Assembly (NCBI GenBank): GCA_963754305.1
Contig: CAVWFR010000049.1
Coordinates: 186,001 to 250,000, forward strand
Source: DATEDA01 sp963754305
GTDB taxonomy: Bacteria > Pseudomonadota > Gammaproteobacteria > Burkholderiales > SG8-39
Direction of reading: 5' to 3'
DNA length: 64,000 nucleotides
The notes beneath the pieces are model-generated. The model saw only the letters and a list, made by a program, of their open reading frames with translations, made no database searches and was not told the origin of the DNA. Shown one piece after another: positions 9,097 to 18,077 of the stretch. Positions within the stretch are counted from its first letter, which is position 1. Each line of letters opens with the position of its first letter. The position numbers and the translations under genes were made by a program.

Positions 9097-10353
9097 ATGC
9101 GTCTCGTCGCCGCAATCGTGCTCTGCGCCCTGGCCGCATGCGGCTGGGCGCAGAGCCCTGCGCCTTCGCCGGCGGAGGAGAAGATCGCCGAGGCCGAACG
9201 CTTCATCGCGAAGCATCCCGACCGCGCCGACGGCTACAACGCGCTCGCGATGGCGCTCGCCCGGCGCGCGCGCGAGACGGCCGACATTGCGTTCTACGAG
9301 CGGGCGGAAGCGGCGCTCCAGAAGTCCTTCGCCGCCGCGCCCGACAATTTCGAGGGCCGCAAGGTCCGTGTATGGGTCCGCCTGGGCCGGCACGACTTCG
9401 CCAACGCCTACGACGAAGCCAAGGCGCTCAACAAGCAGGTGCCCGACGACGTGCTGGTCTACGGCTACCTCGCCGATGCGGCCGTCGAGCTCGGGCGCTA
9501 CGACGAGGCCGAGCAGGCCGTGCAGTGGATGCTCGACCTGCGGGCCGGCAATGTTCCCGGCATGACGCGCGCGGCGTACCTGCGCGAGCTCTTCGGCGAT
9601 CACGAGGGCGCGATCGAGCTGATGGAGAAAGCGTATCAGCGCACGCCGCCCGCCGAGCGCGAGGATCGCGCGTGGATCGCGGCGCACATCGCGCAGCTGC
9701 AACTGGCGCAGGGACGACTCGACCCGGCGGAGAAGCTCGTCGCCCACTCGCTCGAACTCTTTCCCGAGTACCACTACGCGCTCGCGACGCTTGCGGCCCT
9801 CCGCACCCAGCAGCGCCGGTTCGACGATGCGCTGGCGGCGCGGAAGCGCCACTACGCGGCCGCGCCGCATCCGGAGAATCTCTATCTGCTCGGCGTCGCG
9901 TTCGCGCAGGCAGGGCGCGCCCGAGAGGCTCGCACGGCATTCGCCGAGTTCGAGACCGCCGCCCTCGCCGAAAGCCGCGGCGTCGACAACGCCAACCGCG
10001 AGCTGGTCGTCTACTACGTCGACCACGCCCGCACGCCGCGTAAGGCGCTTGCCATCGCGCAACTGGAAGCGGCACGCCGGCAGGACGTGCTGACCCTCGA
10101 CGCGCTCGCATGGGCGCTGTCGGCCGATGGCCGCCATCGGGAGGCGCGCGCCGCGATCGACCGCGCGCTCGCGGTCGGCGTGCGGGACGCCGCGATGCTT
10201 CATCGCGCCGGCGTAATCGCGCAACGGGGCGGCGACCGTGCTGCGGCGCGGCGTCACTTCCAAGCCTCGCTCGAGATCAATCCGCGCTCGGACGTCGCGG
10301 CGGCCGTGCGGCGCGCGCTTGCCGGCGCAACCCCGCCGCGCCGGGATCGGTAG
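9097..10353 (+). CDS. tetratricopeptide-repeat protein, exported
   Basis: 418-residue protein with a signal sequence ending in ACGWAQ; the cysteine might make it a lipoprotein. At least six TPR-like helical pairs span the length, for example GYNALAMALARR, YGYLADAAVELGRYDEAEQA, YALATLAALRTQQRRFDDAL, YLLGVAFAQAGRAREA and DALAWALSADGRHREARAAI. TPR proteins act as protein-docking scaffolds. It starts 3 bp after the DUF4331 stop, suggesting a shared job in the envelope. No enzymatic domain is visible. Confidence 0.85.
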   Translation: MRLVAAIVLCALAACGWAQSPAPSPAEEKIAEAERFIAKHPDRADGYNALAMALARRARETADIAFYERAEAALQKSFAAAPDNFEGRKVRVWVRLGRHDFANAYDEAKALNKQVPDDVLVYGYLADAAVELGRYDEAEQAVQWMLDLRAGNVPGMTRAAYLRELFGDHEGAIELMEKAYQRTPPAEREDRAWIAAHIAQLQLAQGRLDPAEKLVAHSLELFPEYHYALATLAALRTQQRRFDDALAARKRHYAAAPHPENLYLLGVAFAQAGRAREARTAFAEFETAALAESRGVDNANRELVVYYVDHARTPRKALAIAQLEAARRQDVLTLDALAWALSADGRHREARAAIDRALAVGVRDAAMLHRAGVIAQRGGDRAAARRHFQASLEINPRSDVAAAVRRALAGATPPRRDR

Positions 10354-10554
10354 CCGCGGTCGCCCGGTAGCAGCCAAGCGAAAGATCGACACGGCGCTCG
10401 CCGCAGGGAGTAATCTCTTGCCGAAGCGATCCGTTGAGGCCGTGACGCTACGAAACACAGAATCGCCGGCGCGAGAGGCACTCCGCCCCGCGATCGCGCA
10501 CCGGGCGGGCGCACCGGCCAGTTCCCGTCTTAGGGTTGACGGGACGACGCGGTG

Positions 10555-10976
10555 ATGCGCCGCATCCGTCCCGCGATCGCTTGGCTGGTGCTGCTCGCCA
10601 TGCCCTTTCACGCGCTGACCGCGGTGTATCTCGATCGTCTGGGGCCCGCGCATTTCCACCTCGATGACGAGGCGCACGAAGACGTGCACGGGACATTCCC
10701 ATCGCCACGGCCACGACCATTCCGAGCGCCACCACCACCCTGCGGACCACCCGACCGTCGTAACCGTCGAAGACGACGCCGCGCTCGCCTCGCAAGCGCC
10801 GGAAGAGAGCACCGCTTCGGGCTGGTCCGCCAGCATGTGCGTCGCGCTGGTGTCGGCGCGCGCGGCGTTGCATCCGCCCCGGCTGCTCCGACGGCATCGT
10901 TCCGGGGCGCGAACCACTCCTGAAGTCCCGCTTCCTCGGACGCCTCGAGCGTCCACCCCGCATCGACCTCGTCTAG
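10555..10976 (+). CDS. small exported His-rich protein, two frameshifts
   Basis: The ATG at 10555 gives a signal-like N-terminus (MRRIRPAIAWLVLLAMPFHA), then an acidic/His stretch (PAHFHLDDEAHEDVHG). In the next frame from about 10685 it continues HSHRHGHDHSERHHHPADHP and TVVTVEDDAAL, then ASGWSASMCVALVSA. In the third frame from about 10880 it ends GREPLLKSRFLGRLERPPR with a stop at 10974-10976. The three pieces join into one plausible protein of about 140 residues if two single bases are extra. The His/Asp/Glu cluster suggests binding of zinc, nickel or another divalent metal; this is inference. It lies 208 bp upstream of a TonB receptor, consistent with metal uptake. Confidence 0.6.
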
Positions 10977-11184
10977 CGTTCGGGCGGTCCGTCGCGCACT
11001 CGCTTGCGAGCGCGGCGTGCGACCGCACGCGACCCGACCCGGTCGAAACGTCCACCGGTCTCGATCCAGCGGCGCCGCAGTTCGCACTTGTACGCGTGCG
11101 AGCGGAATCGCCCGCAACCGGTGGCGTCTTCGACCACGGCCGCGGTGCTTGGCATCGGCTCGACGATCCGAGGAGGGAAACGCG

Positions 11185-13315
11185 ATGATTCGCCCAGTTG
11201 CCCCGTCGGCCGGGGAGTCACCCCTGGCCAGTTCTAAACGTCCGACCGCGGCGCCTACGGCGGCGCAATCGATCACCGTCACAACCCTCGCCGCGACGCT
11301 CTCTGTCGCCGCGTTCGCTGCTCACGCGGACGAGCCGACCAAGCTGCCTCCGGTCGAAGTCGTCTCCCGCTACGAGAACGACGTGGGGATCTGGGACTCC
11401 GCCAGTCAGGGCGCGGTGACCGGCGACACGATCCGGAAGCAGCCCCTGCTTCGTCCCGGCGAAGTGCTCGAGGCCGTGCCCGGCATGGTCGTCACGCAGC
11501 ACTCGGGCGACGGCAAGGCAAACCAGTTCTTCCTGCGCGGCTACAACCTCGACCACGGCACCGACTTCGCCACCTGGGTCGCCGGCATGCCGGTCAACAT
11601 GCCGACGCACGCGCACGGACAGGGCTATACGGACCTCAACTTCCTCATTCCCGAGCTGATCTCGCGAGTCGTCTACACCAAGGGGCCGTACTTCGCCCAG
11701 GACGGCGACTTCGCCTCGGTGGGATCGGCGCGGATCCTGTACGCCGACCGCCTGCCGTCGAACGTGGCGACCTTGACCTACGGATCGTTCGACTATGCGC
11801 GCGCGCTTTTCGCCGGCGCGCCCGGAGGTCGGCCGCGGCAACCTCGTCTACGGCCTCGAATACCAGCAGTCCGACGGCCCCTGGGAGCGGCCCAACCGGT
11901 TCGCGAAGTACAACGGCGTGCTGCGCTACGCGCAGGGGACGCCGGCAAACGGCTTCAACATCACCGCGATGGGGTACAAGGCGGACTGGAACGCGACCGA
12001 CCAGATCCCGCAACGCGCGGTCGACTCCGGCTTGATCGGCCTCTTCGGCACGCTCGACCCGACCGACGGCGGCGACCAGTACCGCTACAGCCTGTCCGGC
12101 GAGTGGCGGCAGTCGGAGGGGAACATCAGCCGGGCGGCGAGCCTGTACGCGATCAAGTCGAAGCTCAACCTGTTCTCCAACTTCACGTACTTCCTCGACA
12201 ACCCGGTGAACGGCGACCAGTTCCAGCAGGCCGAGGAGCGCGTCGTTCTCGGCGGCGAGGCGAGCCAGACGTGGTTCACCCACTGGGGCGACCGTCACAT
12301 GTGGAACACGCTCGGGCTGCAATTGCGGGGCGACAGACTGCGGCCGGTCGCCCTCTACAGCACCGAGGCGCGCCAGCGACTGTCGACGACGCGCGAGGAC
12401 CGGGTGAACGTCGCCAGCGTCTCGCCTTACTTCTCCAATACCGTCGAGTGGACGAACTGGTTTCGCACCATCGCGGGCGTGCGCGCCGACTTCTTCAGCT
12501 TCGACGTGGACAGCAATACTCCGGAGAACTCCGGCAAGGAGCACGACGCCATCGTCTCCCCGAAGCTTTCGCTGATCTTCGGGCCGTGGCGGAACACCGA
12601 ATACTTCCTGAACTGGGGGCAGGGCTTCCACAGCAACGATGCGCGGGGCACCACGATCACGGTCGACCCCAAGACCGGCGATCCGGCGCAGCGGGTCGAT
12701 CCGCTCGTGCGCACGACCGGTTACGAGGCGGGCCTGCGGAGCCTGGTCCTGCCCGGCCTGACGACGTCGCTCGCGATCTGGCAGCTCAGGCAGGACTCGG
12801 AGCTCCTGTTCGTCGGCGACGCCGGCACCACCGAGGCGAGCCGGCCATCGAAGCGCACCGGCGTCGAGTGGGTGCTCCAGTACGTGCCGCGGCCCTGGCT
12901 TGCGTTCGATCTGACGGCGGCATTCACCCGGGCGAGGTTCGACGACGACGATCCGGCGGGCAACCGCATCCCGGGCGCGCCCGACGCGGTCGCCTCGGCC
13001 GGGATGACGCTCGACAACCTGAACGGCTGGTTCGGCAGCTTGCGCTGGCGCTACTTCGGCTCGCGCGCGCTCATCGAAGACAATTCGGTCCGATCGGAGT
13101 CGACCTCGCTCCTCACGGCCCGCGTCGGCTACATGTTCACCAAGAACATCCGCGCCTGGCTCGACGTGTTCAACACCTTCAACTCGAAGTCCCACGACAT
13201 CGACTATTTCTATGTCTCGCGCCTGCCCGGGGAGCCGCTCGAGGGGGTCGCCGACAAGCACTTCCACCCGGTCGAGAGCAGGGCGGTTCGCGTGAGCGTG
13301 AGCATGACCTTCTAG
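11185..13315 (+). CDS. TonB-dependent outer-membrane receptor, one frameshift
   Basis: About 709 residues. After a signal region ending AAHADEPTKL comes a TonB-box-like LPPVEVV, then the plug domain (GEVLEAVPGMVVTQHSGDGKANQFFLRGYNLD, in pieces) and a beta-barrel ending in the usual aromatic VRVSVSMTF. The plug has an unusual His-containing loop MPTHAHGQGYTDLNF. The frame changes at about 11815: ALFAGA in the first frame continues as RPEVGRGNLVYGLEYQ in the next, a single net +1. The ATG at 11185 follows GAGGG. Ligand unknown; the neighbouring His-rich protein suggests a metal or metal complex. Confidence 0.85.
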
Positions 13316-13343
13316 AGGGCCCGGCCGCGCCCGAACCGGCACG

Positions 13344-15398
13344 CTACATCCGCCACTCCAGCCCGGCGTAGACCGAGCGGCCGTCGCCCGGCCAGAACTG
13401 CGGCTGGTCGAGCCGGCGAGCATCCGCGATCACGCCGGTGGTGGCGATGTACTTCTTGTTGCCGAGGTTGCGGCCCTCGACGAAGAACGACAGCCCCTTC
13501 GCAATTTGCCGCCCGCCCTTCAGGCCCCAGATCGCATAGCCGTCGGCGGAGAGCGTATTCGCCATGTCGATCGGGGTGCTCTGCGGCGACCACTCGAGGG
13601 TGGGACCGACGTACCAGCCCGCCGCGGGCTGGTACAGTAATTCGCTACGCAGGAACTGCGGCGGGATGCCGGGCAGCCGGTTGTCGCCGAAGACGGCGTT
13701 GCCGCGGAACCGGAAGTCGTTCCAGAGGTACGAGCTCCGCCACACGACCCGCTCGGCGAACGTCACGACGAGCCCGACCTCGATTCCCTGGTGCAGCGTG
13801 CTCGGCGCATTGACGGTGCCGAGCGGCTGGCCGGTCGGGCTGTTGAGCGACAGCAGCTCGTTGTCGAGATCGGTGTAGTAGTACGCGACGTCCCATTGCA
13901 CCGCGGGCAGGAAGCCGCGCGTGCCGACTTCCAACGTCCTGCCTTTCTGCGCGCTCAACGGCGTCACGTTCGGCCCGCCGGTCAGCTCGCCGAAGGTCGG
14001 CGGCTCATAGCTGCCGCTGTAATTGGCGAACACGTCGACCGCCGGCGACCATTTGTAGAGCACCCCGACCTTGGGCGAGAGCTGCTCGTAACGCTGGTTC
14101 ACGCTCTGGTTCCCGTCCTGGAGGAACAGGTCGTCGAGCTTGCGCTGCGCGCGCGTCCCCTGCAGGCCCAGGACACCCGCCCACTGCGGTGTGACGTAGA
14201 AACTGTTCTCCGCGTAGAGCACGTAGTTCGACGAGTCCTGCGTCCACTCTCCGGTCCGCGCGCCCGCCTGGCCCCGCACGTTCACGAAGCGATTGTCGTT
14301 CACGGTGCCCCACTGCGGGATGAAGCCGACGACGAAGCGGTTCTGATGGCCCGCGAGCGGCGCGTCGGTGACGTACCTGAGCGAGATGCCATAGTCGTGG
14401 GACAGCTGGTCGAGCACCTGGAAGATCGGGTGCCACAGGTCTTTGTAAGAGTAGAAGGCGCTCGCCTCGAGCACGCCCTCGCCCATCCGATAGGCGGTCT
14501 TGTTCGCGATCCGGTAGAGCGGGAAGTCGCGCTTCTGCTGGCCGGCGAGGTTGCCCGCATTCGCCAGCCGCGGGTTCGTCTGCGCTTGCGCCTTCGTGAG
14601 CGTGCCCGGCAGCTGCGAATCGCTGTTGAGCGCCGTGAAGTAGAAGCGCGTCTCGAGGTCGGGATTGATCCGGAAGCCCACGTTGCCGAAGAACCGGAGA
14701 TTCTCCTGCTGTGCCCAGTCGCGATAGCCGTCCCGCGAGGCGTAGGACGCCATGAGGTTGTAGTCGACGTTGCCGGTCACGCCCCCGGTCGAACCGAACA
14801 TCTTGTAGTAGTCGTAGCTGCCCAGCTCGCCGCGCACCCGCAGGAGGTCCGAGGTGTAGCCGGTGTTCGCGACGAAGTTGATCGCGCCGCCGAGCGTGGT
14901 CGCGCCGTACTGCAGTGCGTTGGCGCCGCGGAACACTTCGATGTACTGCAGGCCGAGCGGCTCCACCGCCTGCATGTCGAAGCTGCCGTCGGCGAGGTTG
15001 AGCGGGACGCCGTCCTGCAGGAGGATGATGCCGCGGCCGTGGAACGTGCGCTGGATGCCGGAGCCGCGGATCGCGATGCGCGCCTCGTCGGCGCCGAAGC
15101 GCGGCTGCACGAACACGCCCGGCGCGTAGGAGAGCGCGTCCGACAAGGTCGAGCTGCGGCCGGTCTCGTAGGTTTTCGGATCGACGACCGAAGCACCGCC
15201 CGGGATGAGCCGGATCTCCCGTTCGGCGCGGTCGATCGATGGAACGGTCAGCGATTTTTCCGCGTCGGCGCGGACGACGACGGGTTCGAGGCGTTGTGGC
15301 CTTTCTGCGGTCTGGGCGTGGGCGGTGGCTACCGCCCCGAGCGCGAGCGCAGCGGCAACGGGACGCAGTCGGCGCAGGCACGAAGGTGTGCGCGGCAT
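13344..15398 (-). CDS. TonB-dependent receptor, FecA-like
   Basis: 684-residue outer-membrane receptor, intact. A signal peptide ends in ATAHAQ; the plug has GGASVVDPKTYETGR, SYAPGVFVQPRFGADEARIAIRG (in pieces) and GANALQYGATTLGGAINF; the barrel ends in VYAGLEWRM. FecA-like members import ferric siderophores or citrate, but others take copper or organic ligands, so the substrate is open. The ATG at 15398 follows a GGAGGG ribosome site. Converges with the TonB receptor at 11185-13315, their stops 28 bp apart, and follows a DUF2946 gene on the same strand. Confidence 0.9.
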   Translation of the reverse strand: MPRTPSCLRRLRPVAAALALGAVATAHAQTAERPQRLEPVVVRADAEKSLTVPSIDRAEREIRLIPGGASVVDPKTYETGRSSTLSDALSYAPGVFVQPRFGADEARIAIRGSGIQRTFHGRGIILLQDGVPLNLADGSFDMQAVEPLGLQYIEVFRGANALQYGATTLGGAINFVANTGYTSDLLRVRGELGSYDYYKMFGSTGGVTGNVDYNLMASYASRDGYRDWAQQENLRFFGNVGFRINPDLETRFYFTALNSDSQLPGTLTKAQAQTNPRLANAGNLAGQQKRDFPLYRIANKTAYRMGEGVLEASAFYSYKDLWHPIFQVLDQLSHDYGISLRYVTDAPLAGHQNRFVVGFIPQWGTVNDNRFVNVRGQAGARTGEWTQDSSNYVLYAENSFYVTPQWAGVLGLQGTRAQRKLDDLFLQDGNQSVNQRYEQLSPKVGVLYKWSPAVDVFANYSGSYEPPTFGELTGGPNVTPLSAQKGRTLEVGTRGFLPAVQWDVAYYYTDLDNELLSLNSPTGQPLGTVNAPSTLHQGIEVGLVVTFAERVVWRSSYLWNDFRFRGNAVFGDNRLPGIPPQFLRSELLYQPAAGWYVGPTLEWSPQSTPIDMANTLSADGYAIWGLKGGRQIAKGLSFFVEGRNLGNKKYIATTGVIADARRLDQPQFWPGDGRSVYAGLEWRM

Positions 15399-15469
15399 GG
15401 GTCTCCCTCCGAGAACAACGGCAACGCGCGCGGCGCCCGGGCAGGGCGCGGCGCGAACATGTTGCGAGG

Positions 15470-15862
15470 TCAGGCGGAAAGGAAGACGGGCGGGGCGCGC
15501 GAATGGTACGCGCGCTGCGCAGGCGAGGCGGGAGGCGGAACTGGTGCGGCCGCTGGCTCGTCGCGGAGGGTTGGCGCGACGGCGAACCCGTTCGCGGGCG
15601 CCGCGGGAAGCGACGCCATCATCGCCGTCGCGCAGAGGTCGCAGATGCCGCCTGCGTTCCGCGGCCGCTTCGCCGGGTCGGGCGCCTCGGGGACTCGCAC
15701 CAATCCGGCGCTGGTGCAGACTTCGTGGAGCATGCCCGCCGGCATGCCGGTACGCACGAGCATGACGCCATGCGCAGCGGCGCCAAGCTGCTGTGCAAGG
15801 CACGCGAGCAGCAACAGCGCGAGCGTCAGCAGCGAGCGGGCCGAGGTGCGTAGCGAGCGCAT
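15470..15862 (-). CDS. DUF2946-family small exported protein
   Basis: 130-residue protein with a hydrophobic N-terminus (LLTLALLLLACLAQQ), an HGVMLV segment, a central CDLCATAMMASLP motif and a C-terminal YHSRAPP typical of DUF2946. The Cys-x-x-Cys pair could bind a metal. DUF2946 genes often accompany copper-related or TonB-dependent uptake genes; here it lies 71 bp upstream of the FecA-like receptor on the same strand, implying one operon. The start was chosen at the ATG before RSLRTSARS because the longer frame lacks signal-like sequence. Confidence 0.75.
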   Translation of the reverse strand: MRSLRTSARSLLTLALLLLACLAQQLGAAAHGVMLVRTGMPAGMLHEVCTSAGLVRVPEAPDPAKRPRNAGGICDLCATAMMASLPAAPANGFAVAPTLRDEPAAAPVPPPASPAQRAYHSRAPPVFLSA

Positions 15863-16137
15863 GGCGGCGGGGCAGAAGCCGGCGCGCGGGACTATATCAC
15901 CGTGAACTCGCAACGGCCGTCTCAACGGTGTTGGACGCCTCCGTTCACCCTCCGAGCTCAGCCGGGTAAACGCGGCGAGCTGCATGGCTATTCCGCACCG
16001 CGGGTATCAATTCGACCGCTCGATGCGTCTTTCTCTCTCAGCCTCGTCCATTCGCAGAGCTTCCCTGGCTTGCGCGACAGACGGCGCTCCTCGGACGCAC
16101 AAGTTTGCGCAACCAGAATTCACTCGCCCGCGCGGGC

Positions 16138-17385
16138 TCAAGGCGCCTGACGGGCGCGGGTCTCGCGCACGAACAGCGCGGACGCGAGACCGAACAGCGA
16201 GAAGCCGAGGATCACCCACAGTCCCCGCTGCCATTCGGCGAGCGTGTGCGCCCCCGGCACGGCGGCCGCGCGATCCCAATCGAGCACCCAGCCGAAGACG
16301 GGCTGCATCAGCGCCGGGCCGAGAAAGCACCCGGTGTTCACGAGCGCGGTCGCGATGCCCGAGTACTGCGGCCGGTTGACCTCCTTCGCGCAGGCCCAGC
16401 TGATCGTCAGCCCGGCGGCCCCGAGCCCGATCGCGACGCAGAGCGCATAGCCCTCCGCCGACGGCAGCTCGAGCCCCGCCAGGAGCGGGATCCAGCAGAG
16501 CGCGAGGAGCGCTGCACCGAGCACGAACACCGGGCGGCGCAGGCGAAGCCGGTCCGAGAGTGCGCCCCACACGAATCCGCCGCAGGCGAAGCTCGCGAGG
16601 ATGAGGCTGCAGTGGTTCGCGGCCTGCACGCGCGTCATCCCGTGCACGTCCACGAAGTAAGGCACCGCCCACAGCCCCGCGAAGCCGAGGACCGCGCCAC
16701 CCATGCCGAGGTTCGCGAAGAAGCCCGGCCAGCTCGCGCGGTTCGCGACCACGGCCGCGAGCCCCTTGCGCCAGTCGCCGGAGGCGAGGCGCACCCCGGC
16801 ATGGCCCGGCGGCGCATCGCGGACGAAAAAGAGCGCGCCGAGCGCCACCGCGAGCGACAGCGCCGCCAGCGCGAGCATCACCGTGCGCCAGGGCAGCGCC
16901 TGCAGCACCCACGCGAACGGTCCGCCGGCGGCGGCCGAGGAGAGGTTGCCGGCGAGCACCACGACGCCGGTGAGCGTGGCGAAGCGCCGCTCGTCGAACC
17001 ACGTGGCGATCAGCTTGAGTGCGGCGACGAACGCCACCGCAGTGCCGAACCCGACGAGCGTGCGCCCGATAACCGCCCACGCGAATGCGGGGGCGAGGCC
17101 GAAGATCGCCGCCCCCGCTGCGGCGATCAGTCCGCCGCCGAAGAGGAGACGCCTGGGTCCCAGCGTATCGGCGAGCACGCCGCACGGCAGCTGCATCGCG
17201 GTGTAGACCCAGAAGTACGTCGCCGCGAGCACGCCTAAGGCCACGGCGCTGGTCGCGAATGCCTGCACGAGGTCGGAGGCGAGCGCCGCGGGTGCGACGC
17301 GATGAAAGAGCCCCAGCATGTACGCGAGGATCGCGAGGCCGAGGACGAGCGCGCGCCGGGCCGCCGGCGTGGCGGTCGCGATCAA
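16138..17385 (-). CDS. major facilitator superfamily transporter
   Basis: 415-residue inner-membrane protein with about 12 hydrophobic segments. The loop between segments 2 and 3 reads GVLADTLGPRR, matching the MFS signature GxLaDrxGrr, and there is a matching WGALSDRLRLRR loop in the second half. It resembles the anion/organic-acid or nitrate-type MFS group, but the substrate is undetermined. The start codon is TTG; no better start was seen. It stands alone between the DUF2946 gene and a gene-free stretch. Confidence 0.85.
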   Translation of the reverse strand: MIATATPAARRALVLGLAILAYMLGLFHRVAPAALASDLVQAFATSAVALGVLAATYFWVYTAMQLPCGVLADTLGPRRLLFGGGLIAAAGAAIFGLAPAFAWAVIGRTLVGFGTAVAFVAALKLIATWFDERRFATLTGVVVLAGNLSSAAAGGPFAWVLQALPWRTVMLALAALSLAVALGALFFVRDAPPGHAGVRLASGDWRKGLAAVVANRASWPGFFANLGMGGAVLGFAGLWAVPYFVDVHGMTRVQAANHCSLILASFACGGFVWGALSDRLRLRRPVFVLGAALLALCWIPLLAGLELPSAEGYALCVAIGLGAAGLTISWACAKEVNRPQYSGIATALVNTGCFLGPALMQPVFGWVLDWDRAAAVPGAHTLAEWQRGLWVILGFSLFGLASALFVRETRARQAP

Positions 17386-17707
17386 GCCGGAGCGTGCGGG
17401 CTCATTGAGCTACCCGCACGGCTCGCGCGCACTGGCGCCTGTCGCTCTCGTCGTGCAGCTCGACAAATCGGGACCCGCTTTGCGGGCGATCAAGAACCGG
17501 TTGCCAGCTGCGGTAGCCTTCGGCCATGAGCGGCTATCGGGTCATGCGCGGGTGAGCTGAAATTCTCCGTTTCATCGGGCGTCTCTTTCCCGCCGTGCCG
17601 AACGAGCCGCACGCATCGGGTACAGCGGAACGAAGGCCGCTTCCCCGCATTCGAGTGCGTCCATGGTGGCGGTTCGGCGAAGAGGAGGCCTGGCCGCTAC
17701 CGTCGAA
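17386..17707. other. gene-free intergenic stretch
   Basis: 322 bp between the DUF1330 stop and the MFS start on the same strand. Six-frame reading shows only short non-conserved frames. No tRNA, terminator with a T-run or repeat was recognised. Confidence 0.45.
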
Positions 17708-18001
17708 TCACGCCGCCAAGCCTTCGACGAGGATCAGCCGCGCGGAGCTCGACGCCTCCCGGATCTCTTTCAGCGCCGCATACGTGGACCCGTAGTAGAA
17801 CGACTCCCACGCCGCGACCGACGGGAACTCGAGCAGCACCATGCGGCGCGGCGCCCAATCCCCCTCGTACACCTTGAACGCCCCGCCTCGCGCGAGATAC
17901 CGCCCTCCTGCCGCCTCGAGCGCCGGCTTCACCTGCTGCATGTACGTCTGATACCGCGGCATGTCGCGGATCTCGACGTCGAACACCACGTAAGCCGCCA
18001 T
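17708..18001 (-). CDS. DUF1330-family protein
   Basis: 97-residue dimeric alpha/beta-barrel-like protein. It has the DUF1330 pattern: a VFDVEIRDMPRYQTYMQQVKPALEAAGGRYLARGG-like core (read in pieces), then VLLEFPSVAAWESFYYGSTYAALKEIR. The family resembles antibiotic-biosynthesis monooxygenases in fold but has no established reaction. It is separated by 76 bp from the radical SAM gene upstream and could be part of its transcript. Confidence 0.87.
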   Translation of the reverse strand: MAAYVVFDVEIRDMPRYQTYMQQVKPALEAAGGRYLARGGAFKVYEGDWAPRRMVLLEFPSVAAWESFYYGSTYAALKEIREASSSARLILVEGLAA

Positions 18002-18077
18002 GATTCACCTCCCGACCGGTCCGACCTGCATTCCGCCTCGCGTGGCTCAACGCTCCGCGGCGCCTCGGCCGCGACGT

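Noticed and set aside
10354..10554. Cobalamin or metal riboswitch upstream of the TonB and His-rich genes
   Set aside because: Conserved core boxes of the cobalamin riboswitch and a Zur or Fur palindrome were looked for and not found.
10664..11188. Single gene of 174 codons covering the His-rich region and the following gap
   Set aside because: Only its first part is meaningful; the rest is a frame running past the natural end of the His-rich protein at 10976.
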